Positions 25,610 through 31,792 of a DNA stretch of 64,000 nt are shown here, piece after piece; the stretch's first letter is position 1; each line of letters begins with the position of its first letter. Under the pieces are notes generated by a model. It had not been told where the DNA came from and did no database searches. It saw only the letters and a program-made list of their open reading frames with translations. Origin of the DNA: Deltaproteobacteria bacterium (GTDB lineage Bacteria; Desulfobacterota; DSM-4660; Desulfatiglandales; HGW-15); assembly GCA_020060215.1 (NCBI GenBank), contig JAGVAP010000136.1, positions 52,483 through 116,482 of the forward strand, in the 5' to 3' direction. The translations under genes were made by a program, and so were the position numbers.

Positions 25610-27793
25610 CTACCTTGCCTCTTCAGCACAAACGAGGACCCCTTTAGGTCTTCCCGCGCCCTCAGCCTGCGTCGTCGAAAACGCCTCTATCGATCCTTCC
25701 TTGAGAGCGAAGTCTAGGGCTTCGGTTACGTCCTTCCTCTTGCCCATCTGTTCCCGTACCTCTTTGGCGCAAGGTCGGTACAGAAGCTCCTGCCTTGTGT
25801 ACATCCGGCCCTCTTTCCGTTCTGCCTCAAGAAGAGAAGAGAGCAAGTTTGCCTTTTCCCTGATTCGCTGAAACTCCAGGTTCACGGGCACAAGAACCCC
25901 ATGTTCCCCACGCTTGAAGTGCAGGGTTCCCGGCAATCGGGGTGCATAGTTCGACTTGCTCACGTCAAATTCAACGTAGGTCCTGAAGTCCTCCAGGTTG
26001 TATTTCTCCGCTGTCTTCTCATCCATGGTTCTGAGGTTCGCAACCCACCTACAGGCATCCACGAGGGCGCTGCCGCCTCTCGCTGAAGCCTGATTCAATG
26101 CGCCATTTGAGACTTTCGAGACATGGTGACTAAACAGGATGGTCAACCCGAATTCCCGGCTCAACTCCTCAAGGCAGGCAACCCACTGGGTAGCATGGTC
26201 GTTGCTGTTCTCATCCAGACCATAGAACCGGCTCTTGGGGTCCAGAATGAGAAGGTCTAGCCCCTTGTGCGCCTCAACGGTCTTCTTCAGCCACTCGAAA
26301 TAATGTGAACGGGCAGGGTTCCCTTGCTCCAGGTGCATCAATGGGCCTATCTGCCCCATTACGCTGCTTAGGTGCAGGTTCTCAAGCATGAGGTTCTGAG
26401 TGTCGGGGTCCAGGTCGGGAAAGGTCTGATTGACGGTGAAGTAAAGCCGCCTGTGGATCTCCGCTTCAGGGTCCTCCGCGAAGAGAATGAGAACCCTTGC
26501 AGGATTTACCGGCCTGAAGTGCTTCAGAACTGGCTTACCTGTGGCAAGCCCGATCCCCAACATGATTTCAAAAAAGCTCTTACTCACTCCCCCCATGCCC
26601 ACGATTGCCCCAACAATCCCTTTGGGTAGGATCTCTTCAAGGAGGTATTCCGTTTGCGGGGGTTCGAGACAAATGAAGTTGAAGACAGAGGTTTTTTCGG
26701 GTGTCAGGGGTGCCAGTGCTACAGGCTCTTCCTTCTTGCCGATGCACTCCCGGCAATCAAAAGCGCTCACTGGAATGCCAAGGCTTTTCACGAAGGCGCA
26801 GTTAAAGGAATACGAGTCATTCCTCTCGTAGAAGTTCCACTCCTGCCGCCAATGTGAGAGCCGCTTCTGTGGGGTGTCGTATGTCTCGGAATAGGGGTAA
26901 CTCCTCAAGAAGCTATCCGCGTTCTTTGCTGCCGTTTCCTTATCGATACCGGCAAACTGGAAGTAGGATACAAGGATCATCGTTAGGTGGTTGAAGTTCA
27001 CCTTGTCAGTTTTCGGGGGGTGTTCCTTCAGAATGTAAGCTATGCAGGGGGGCAGGTTCTTGGAAATCTGCACTCTCTCTGCATCAGTCAACTTTGTGGG
27101 TTCAGGCTTCTCCTTTAGCTCCCTGTGGACCTTATCGCGCACCCTTCTATACACCGGCCCCAGGTCTGGATTTTCAACCAAGTCAACGTCTACAGGGTCG
27201 ATCTCACGTGGTGCTTTGGTAAGTTCGGTCAGTTTTTCAATGGGAAGGTCCCTTACTTCCTCCAGGGACAGAGGCACCTTATAGCGGCCATTCTGCCGCC
27301 TCACATTTGGAAGCCTGAACATCTTACCCTTGAGCATGTTGTAAAGGGACAGGTCCAGGGTGGAAAGGCTGAAGCGCTCCTTCCACTCTGCCGCGATTCG
27401 CTTGTAGATAAGCGGGAGAAAAGTATCGCCGTCCTTTGCCCCAAGTAGGTCTGCAGGGATCACCGCATGAAAACCTTTTGAGCCTGAAGCGAAGTACTGA
27501 ACGGCGTAGGGGTCCATGTTGCATAGTTCCGGCAAGTGTAAAAGGCAAAGCTGCCGAAGATCATCAAGGGCCTTCTGCGGATTTTCCTTTGAATCGAAAT
27601 CAAGCGGGAAGTCCCCCCACCTGTGGGGTTCGGGTCCTCCGTTGCCGTTGTGGGGTTGAGACAAGGCACACCATGTAAAGAACATCGCCCCTTCTTTTAT
27701 CGCTTGTGCGCGTGCCTGTGGGGTGTCGGATATCGCCCTCCAGACACGTTCTTGGGGTTCTTCTTTCCAGTAGATGAATCTGCTAGTTTCCAT
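25610..27793 (-). CDS. Primase-helicase replication initiator
   Basis: A 727-residue protein. The N-terminal part carries the archaeo-eukaryotic-primase-like pattern DFPLDFDSKENPQKAL (acidic pair) and QYFASGSKGFHAVIPADLL. A RepA-type helicase follows: Walker A-like GMGGVSKS in IVGAIVGMGGVSKSFFEIML, LLILDPKSRF as Walker B, and FSHHVSK. Start ATG 27793 (METSRFIYW) is preferred over 27811 because GAGGG precedes it. It overlaps the upstream helicase gene by 11 bases. It would open and prime the adjacent iteron origin, matching Pri/Rep proteins of phage satellites. Confidence 0.82.
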   Translation of the reverse strand: METSRFIYWKEEPQERVWRAISDTPQARAQAIKEGAMFFTWCALSQPHNGNGGPEPHRWGDFPLDFDSKENPQKALDDLRQLCLLHLPELCNMDPYAVQYFASGSKGFHAVIPADLLGAKDGDTFLPLIYKRIAAEWKERFSLSTLDLSLYNMLKGKMFRLPNVRRQNGRYKVPLSLEEVRDLPIEKLTELTKAPREIDPVDVDLVENPDLGPVYRRVRDKVHRELKEKPEPTKLTDAERVQISKNLPPCIAYILKEHPPKTDKVNFNHLTMILVSYFQFAGIDKETAAKNADSFLRSYPYSETYDTPQKRLSHWRQEWNFYERNDSYSFNCAFVKSLGIPVSAFDCRECIGKKEEPVALAPLTPEKTSVFNFICLEPPQTEYLLEEILPKGIVGAIVGMGGVSKSFFEIMLGIGLATGKPVLKHFRPVNPARVLILFAEDPEAEIHRRLYFTVNQTFPDLDPDTQNLMLENLHLSSVMGQIGPLMHLEQGNPARSHYFEWLKKTVEAHKGLDLLILDPKSRFYGLDENSNDHATQWVACLEELSREFGLTILFSHHVSKVSNGALNQASARGGSALVDACRWVANLRTMDEKTAEKYNLEDFRTYVEFDVSKSNYAPRLPGTLHFKRGEHGVLVPVNLEFQRIREKANLLSSLLEAERKEGRMYTRQELLYRPCAKEVREQMGKRKDVTEALDFALKEGSIEAFSTTQAEGAGRPKGVLVCAEEAR

Positions 27794-29195
27794 AAACCCT
27801 CGATCTCGCATTTGCTGCCGCTCTCAGGACTCCGATTCGCACGTCAACGTAGTCGAATACCTTCGCCTGATCCTTCCCCGGCGCTGGCCTCAAAACTCTT
27901 CCAAGGTACTGAATCAGCCGGCCGCTGAACTTGATAGGGGTGGCAAGGAAGAGAGTAGACAGGGCTTTACAGTCGAAGCCTTCCCCGATAAGCTGCCCCG
28001 TTGCCACAAGCACCTTGACGGCCCCCGCGTTCAGCCGTTCAACGATCTCCTGCCGCTTGCCGTTTGCCGTGTCCCCGGTCAGGATCTCCGCGGGGATCCC
28101 CTGCCGCTCGATCATTCGCGCCAAGGTTTCACAATGGGCCTTACGGTCAGAGAGAATTAGGCATATCCCGCCCCCGTTGCCGGCCTGCCTCACCACATCA
28201 TCAGCAATCAAGGCATTCCGCGCCCGGTCTTCGGTCAGTTCGCTCAACATTTGGGAGTATTCTTCGGAAGGGTCAAAGGATGTTCGGAACGTGGTTTCCC
28301 GCTGAATCACATCGGCGCGCAGGATGTCCCCTGTGTCCTGCAGGGCCTCGCTCTCGATCTTGTGCACAACGTCCCCCACATACCAGAATATCAGCCTGGA
28401 CAGTCCATCCCGGCGCCATGGGGTTGCAGAGAGCCCAAGCATGTACCTTGAATCAAATGCGCTGACGGCCTCCGTGAACGTGCGAGACGGCGCCCTGTGG
28501 CATTCGTCCAGCACAACGAAACCGACATGCGGCGCGACTTCAGCCGCGCATTTGTACAGAGACTGCACAAGTGCAACGGTGATCTTTTCGCCCACTGTGC
28601 GCTTGCCGTTGCCGATGATCCCGATTTCGTTCTTAGGGATTGAAAGGAAGGTCCCTATTCGATCGGCCCATTGGTGAAGTAGTTCTCCGGTGTGGCAGAC
28701 CACAAGGGCAGGCTGTCGGCGCTGCGCAATGACGGAAAGCCCCATCACCGTCTTGCCGCTGCCGGTCGGCGCTGAGAGGGTCCCGAAGTCCCGGGCAAGA
28801 ACATCCTTGACGGCCTGGTCCTGAAATGGCTTCAGGGTGCCGCTGAACGTGAAAGAGACTTCTGGAAGGGTCCGCCTTCGGTCGATCAATTCGTACCGGA
28901 TACCCTGGCCTCTGCAAATGCCGATCAATTGCCGGATGAAGCCGCGGGGAAGGGTCAAGCCGTCTTTCGTCCATCCGTAGCACTCGAGGTATTGGGGAGT
29001 GTCCCCGTTCCATCGGCCTTGCTGCTCGTTCTCCAGGTACTTCGGATTTTCAAGGGTCAGCCGCCGTTCTATGGTGTCCCTCAACCCTGCCGGCGGGTTC
29101 TGAATCGTGACGTTGTTCGATACGATGAGGCTACAGGTCAATTTCCTCTGAGTCCTTTCCGGGCTGCCGATCAAACCAGTTCCATGCCCTCTCAA
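27783..29195 (-). CDS. SF2 DNA/RNA helicase
   Basis: Up to 470 residues. Motifs are clear: LSAPTGSGKTVMGL (Walker A), LDECHRAPS (DECH box), GLSATPWRRDGL (motif III), and FSGRLIQYLGRVLRP (motif VI). The architecture matches XPB/type-III-restriction-like helicases found in phages and mobile elements. ATG 29195 lies inside the upstream HTH gene; a TTG at 29141 close to that gene's stop is an alternative, so the first 18 residues are uncertain. It probably assists element replication or recombination. Confidence 0.85.
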   Translation of the reverse strand: MRGHGTGLIGSPERTQRKLTCSLIVSNNVTIQNPPAGLRDTIERRLTLENPKYLENEQQGRWNGDTPQYLECYGWTKDGLTLPRGFIRQLIGICRGQGIRYELIDRRRTLPEVSFTFSGTLKPFQDQAVKDVLARDFGTLSAPTGSGKTVMGLSVIAQRRQPALVVCHTGELLHQWADRIGTFLSIPKNEIGIIGNGKRTVGEKITVALVQSLYKCAAEVAPHVGFVVLDECHRAPSRTFTEAVSAFDSRYMLGLSATPWRRDGLSRLIFWYVGDVVHKIESEALQDTGDILRADVIQRETTFRTSFDPSEEYSQMLSELTEDRARNALIADDVVRQAGNGGGICLILSDRKAHCETLARMIERQGIPAEILTGDTANGKRQEIVERLNAGAVKVLVATGQLIGEGFDCKALSTLFLATPIKFSGRLIQYLGRVLRPAPGKDQAKVFDYVDVRIGVLRAAANARSRVYGN

Positions 29196-29331
29196 GATCG
29201 AAGCGAAGAACGCGGCCGATCTTCTTGTGTGGCAACGGATCCACGGGCCTGCGAACCAGTTTGTAAATCTGATTCGTCGTCAGGCTGAAAGCCTGTGCAA
29301 TGCCCTGGATGTCTGTTGCCTGTCTGCTCAT
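29131..29331 (-). CDS. AlpA-like excisionase/activator
   Basis: A 66-residue winged-HTH protein. IQGIAQAFSLTTNQIYKLVR followed by PVDPLPHKKIGRVLRFDLER is the MerR-like excisionase/AlpA pattern, where the first helix pair reads DNA and the P-x-x-K-x-G-R-x-L-R-F wing follows. Such proteins direct excision or activate integrase expression. It is 7 bases downstream of the XRE gene, in the early regulatory block. Confidence 0.8.
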   Translation of the reverse strand: MSRQATDIQGIAQAFSLTTNQIYKLVRRPVDPLPHKKIGRVLRFDLERAWNWFDRQPGKDSEEIDL

Positions 29332-29338
29332 GTCTCGC

Positions 29339-29560
29339 TTACAGAAGGGCCTTGAGTTCTCTCACTGTTACGCCAAGGGATGAAACCATCTTTTCACATA
29401 GCCCCGGGGAAGGGATTTCCCAGCCGCTGCAAATTCGAGAAATCCGGCCAGTGTCAACCCCAACATGCTTTGAAAACTCGGTCAGTGTTCGATATCCGGC
29501 CTCATGAATCTTGGCTCTGAGGCTGTACCTGTACTTGGGCTTCAAAGAACTCTCTCCCAT
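29339..29560 (-). CDS. XRE-type HTH regulator
   Basis: A 73-residue Cro/C1-type protein: LTEFSKHVGVDTGRISRICS is the HTH, with SLGVTVRELKALL closing the fold. The second Met (ATG 29560) is chosen because GGAGG lies five bases before it; ATG 29572 lacks a ribosome site. An operator-like site (29580-29596) sits just upstream. Together with the MerR-like gene it could form the element's dormancy/induction switch. Confidence 0.75.
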   Translation of the reverse strand: MGESSLKPKYRYSLRAKIHEAGYRTLTEFSKHVGVDTGRISRICSGWEIPSPGLCEKMVSSLGVTVRELKALL

Positions 29561-29579
29561 TTCTTCCTCCATGGACTTT

Positions 29580-29596
29580 GGAATGTACGATAGTCC
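29580..29596. promoter_or_regulatory. Operator-like site before the XRE gene
   Basis: GGAATGTACGATAGTCC matches 13 of 17 positions of the palindrome at 30139-30155 in front of the MerR-like gene. A TACATT minus-strand -10-like hexamer lies inside it. Both sites are upstream of minus-strand regulators, suggesting one protein controls both. Confidence 0.45.
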
Positions 29597-29613
29597 ATTC
29601 CGCTGAAAAAAAA

Positions 29614-30117
29614 TTACTCCTGCACCTCTTCCATCAGCTTTCGAACATCGATCACTAAAGTTGAAGCCCTGGTGATCATTTCCCCCTCATCCGAGAGAAA
29701 GCTAACGGCTATCCACGATATACCGGTCTTCTTGGTCTCTGGGGATATCTGAAGGTAAGCCCGTTGCTTCGGATCCTTCATGAACTTATCCCAAAAACAC
29801 GGCTTCCCCCGGTAGTAGTCTTCAGAGGTAAAACTCATCTCTGGTGGCATATTGGTTGGGATCTCTATCCGGGTGTTCTCGGGAAACCGTCTCAAGAATT
29901 CCAGTATGAGAACCATCAACCGGGTTTCTATCGTAAACCTGTTCAACTCTCTGCAAATCATAAACTCGATAAGGTTCTGCTGACTGTAAACCCTTCGCCC
30001 TCCCCTGCCGCGAATATCCTGCATTGGCTTGACGGCCCCCTGCTGTGCCCACTGGACAGCCTGAATCTTCGTGATCCCTGCTATCTTCTGTATTTCCCCG
30101 CTCCCGTAAGTTCTCAT
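29614..30117 (-). CDS. MerR-like HTH regulator
   Basis: A 167-residue regulator. ATG 30117 follows AGGAGGGG and replaces the longer 30150 start. SGEIQKIAGITKIQAVQWAQ then GGRRVYSQQNLIEFMI is the MerR-family HTH and wing. The rest (IETRLMVLILEFLRRF; IAVSFLSDEGEMIT) is an effector or dimer region with no family that I know. A consensus-like promoter with an overlapping palindrome precedes it, fitting autoregulation. Confidence 0.78.
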   Translation of the reverse strand: MRTYGSGEIQKIAGITKIQAVQWAQQGAVKPMQDIRGRGGRRVYSQQNLIEFMICRELNRFTIETRLMVLILEFLRRFPENTRIEIPTNMPPEMSFTSEDYYRGKPCFWDKFMKDPKQRAYLQISPETKKTGISWIAVSFLSDEGEMITRASTLVIDVRKLMEEVQE

Positions 30118-30138
30118 ATTGAACCCCTCCTGGAATTT

Positions 30139-30169
30139 GGAGTATGCCATAGTCCAACATGAAAGTCAA
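30139..30169 (-). promoter_or_regulatory. Promoter and overlapping operator of the MerR-like gene
   Basis: On the minus strand TTGACT (30169-30164), a 17-base spacer and CATACT (30146-30141) form a near-consensus promoter. The -10 lies inside GGAGTATGCCATAGTCC (30139-30155), a palindrome around one central base with arms matching at 7 of 8 positions. Binding there would block the promoter. Confidence 0.65.
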
Positions 30170-30332
30170 ATATTTTTTTCATGAACCTTGTGCAACCCCT
30201 TTCATCTTTTCCCATCTGTCAGCCCGACCGAAGCTTGATCGGGAGCCGCGGCCCTGAAAACCCGCGTGCCATGTCGGCCCACAGGAAAGGAATCTGTTTG
30301 CTGTTTCGGAAAGGAACCCTGGGGAATAAGGA

Positions 30333-30366
30333 AATAAAAAACCCGCTGAGTTGCCTCAACGGGTTC
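30333..30366 (-). terminator. Rho-independent terminator after hicA
   Basis: On the minus strand AACCCGTTGAG (30365-30355) pairs with CTCAGCGGGTT (30350-30340) over a 4-base loop, followed by a run of T. It lies 23 bases past the HicA stop and ends the hicBA transcript. Confidence 0.8.
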
Positions 30367-30388
30367 AGAACTATGAATCGGCTAAGCC

Positions 30389-30688
30389 CTACTTCTCGGA
30401 TCTCACATTCGGCAATTCGGCAACCGTATGGGTAGAGGGTTTGCCTTCCCAAAATTCTTTTTTGTCAATGCCGAATCGCCTCAAGGCTGCATCGATAACG
30501 GGTCCATAGATCTCGGTACCCTTACCATGGTTCTTGATGGGGAACTGTGGCCCCTTTTTGGAGCCTGATTCAACCGGCCTGACAAGAATAATTTCCGATC
30601 CTTTACCACGTCTGCTATCGAAGGCGATTACGCCAAAAGACTTAAGTCGATCTAGGAATTCTCGAAGTTTGAGAGTCCCTTTAGACAT
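30389..30688 (-). CDS. hicA: HicA-like toxin
   Basis: A 99-residue protein of HicA (dsRBD-like mRNA interferase) type. FGVIAFDSRRGKGSEIILVR followed by FPIKNHGKGTEI contains the Gly-rich turn and the catalytic-type His of the NHG segment. The C-terminal helix LRRFGIDKKEF is also typical. It is longer than most HicA (about 60-80 residues). The start overlaps the HicB end by 8 bases. A type II toxin-antitoxin pair like this can stabilise a mobile element. Confidence 0.75.
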   Translation of the reverse strand: MSKGTLKLREFLDRLKSFGVIAFDSRRGKGSEIILVRPVESGSKKGPQFPIKNHGKGTEIYGPVIDAALRRFGIDKKEFWEGKPSTHTVAELPNVRSEK

Positions 30689-31115
30689 AACAGGTACCGC
30701 CCACTCGGCATACTTTTGTAGTCAGCCATGGCGGTACCATTGATCTGTTCTGGGGTGATTTCATCGCTGGTGGCAGCTTAATGCGGTGGTTCTTTTCTTC
30801 AACATCCTTCTTGCAGGAAAAGAACTCCTGCCAAACTTCAGAAGGAGCCGGTTTCAGAAGGTTCTCAAGATTATCGTTCGAAAATGCATGATCGATCTGT
30901 GCTATTATGCAGTCAACCATGTCTTTTTGGGCTTCTTCTTGTGTCCGGCCCGTAGTCACAATGTCCAATTCTAAGCAATGCGCTACAAACAGTTCTTCCT
31001 CCTTCTTTAGGAGAACATTCACCGTCAAACCAACAGCCTTATCGGTTCTCTTGATCCTGGCAAAGAAGTCCGATAGGTGCCTCTTGACCTCGTGGGCGAT
31101 TTTTTCAGTTGTCAT
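30681..31115 (-). CDS. hicB: HicB-like antitoxin
   Basis: A 144-residue protein whose LFVAHCLELDIVTTGRTQEE plus AQKDMVDCI is the diagnostic degenerate RNase H-like HicB fold (ExDlxxxGxTxEEA). It lacks an obvious C-terminal HTH; the end is basic. The antitoxin-first order with overlap to hicA is the less common of the known hic arrangements. An inverted repeat and promoter lie upstream. Confidence 0.8.
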   Translation of the reverse strand: MTTEKIAHEVKRHLSDFFARIKRTDKAVGLTVNVLLKKEEELFVAHCLELDIVTTGRTQEEAQKDMVDCIIAQIDHAFSNDNLENLLKPAPSEVWQEFFSCKKDVEEKNHRIKLPPAMKSPQNRSMVPPWLTTKVCRVGGTCYV

Positions 31116-31143
31116 TTTGTTTCCCCAATGGGGTTGCGGGTGA

Positions 31144-31173
31144 CCATGGCAACTCCTCAGAACCCTGCCATGG
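31144..31173. promoter_or_regulatory. Palindrome upstream of hicBA
   Basis: CCATGGCA (31144-31151) and TGCCATGG (31166-31173) form a perfect 8-base inverted repeat between promoter and hicB. A suitable autoregulatory operator for the HicAB complex. Confidence 0.5.
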
Positions 31174-31226
31174 CGCTCACCTCATAAAATTAGCAAGAGT
31201 GAGCCAAAGTGATTGGAAGTGAAACG

Positions 31227-31255
31227 ATTAACCCATATCCAAAATTTCTTGTCAA
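31227..31255 (-). promoter_or_regulatory. hicB: hicBA promoter
   Basis: Minus-strand TTGACA (31255-31250), 17-base spacer, GTTAAT (31232-31227). The -35 is perfect; the -10 matches 4 of 6. It leaves a leader of roughly 100 bases containing the CCATGGCA palindrome. Confidence 0.5.
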
Positions 31256-31395
31256 GATCTTTCCTTCCATGGAGCGCAACAACGATATCGGGCATTCTGA
31301 AATGAGCTTTAGCAAAAAATAGACATCAAGTCACGGTTGTCACTAGATACCCTCTGCAATTCCCATTCCCTTCTGGCGGATCCATATTCTCTTCA

Positions 31396-31433
31396 GTGCC
31401 ATTTCCGTGCCATTCCAGCCACCAAAACAGGGG
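31396..31433. repeat. Right arm-type repeat near the attachment site
   Basis: GTGCCATTTCCGTGCCATT (31396-31414) is identical to 17248-17266 and in the same orientation. CAAAACAGGGG (31423-31433) is the reverse complement of 17269-17279. Both lie about 100-140 bases inside the right end, consistent with integrase arm sites. Confidence 0.5.
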
Positions 31434-31498
31434 AAAAACGGCCAATAACGGCAAATGTCCCCATAATGGAAAAGGGTCTTGGTTTCCTCCAAAACCCC

Positions 31499-31527
31499 TT
31501 GAAGTCTATTGTTTTTGCTGATAGAAA
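31499..31527 (+). promoter_or_regulatory. Element-borne promoter of the restored tRNA-Leu
   Basis: TTGAAG (31499-31504), 17-base spacer, TAGAAA (31522-31527), ending 9 bases before the mature tRNA. It lies inside the element, so after integration the tRNA depends on a promoter supplied by the element. Confidence 0.6.
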
Positions 31528-31536
31528 TCTCTCATT

Positions 31537-31621
31537 GCGAGAGTGGCGGAACTGGCAGACGCGCTGGACTTAGGATCCAGTCCCGAAAGGGGTAGGAGTT
31601 CAAGTCTCCTCTCTCGCACCA
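31537..31621 (+). tRNA. tRNA-Leu (anticodon UAG)
   Basis: An 85-base gene including encoded CCA. Acceptor stem GCGAGAG/CTCTCGC, anticodon stem CTGGA/TCCAG with loop CTTAGGA (TAG at 31571-31573), a variable arm, and T-arm AGGAG-TTCAAGT-CTCCT. Its first 39 bases are the right attachment repeat: 5' half from the element, 3' half from the host. Confidence 0.95.
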
Positions 31622-31792
31622 ACATGCAACTACTTACAAGCGGTACCCTCTTCTACGTTGACACTCACGGATCGATTCTCCTATATTCTGCCCGTTCGCG
31701 GCAAGCTCCCAGGATTCCTATGTTGTCAAACGGCCGCACCTTACTGCCATCAGGAAATCCATGCCGGTCCCTCTTCCCCGGAGGTGGCGTTC

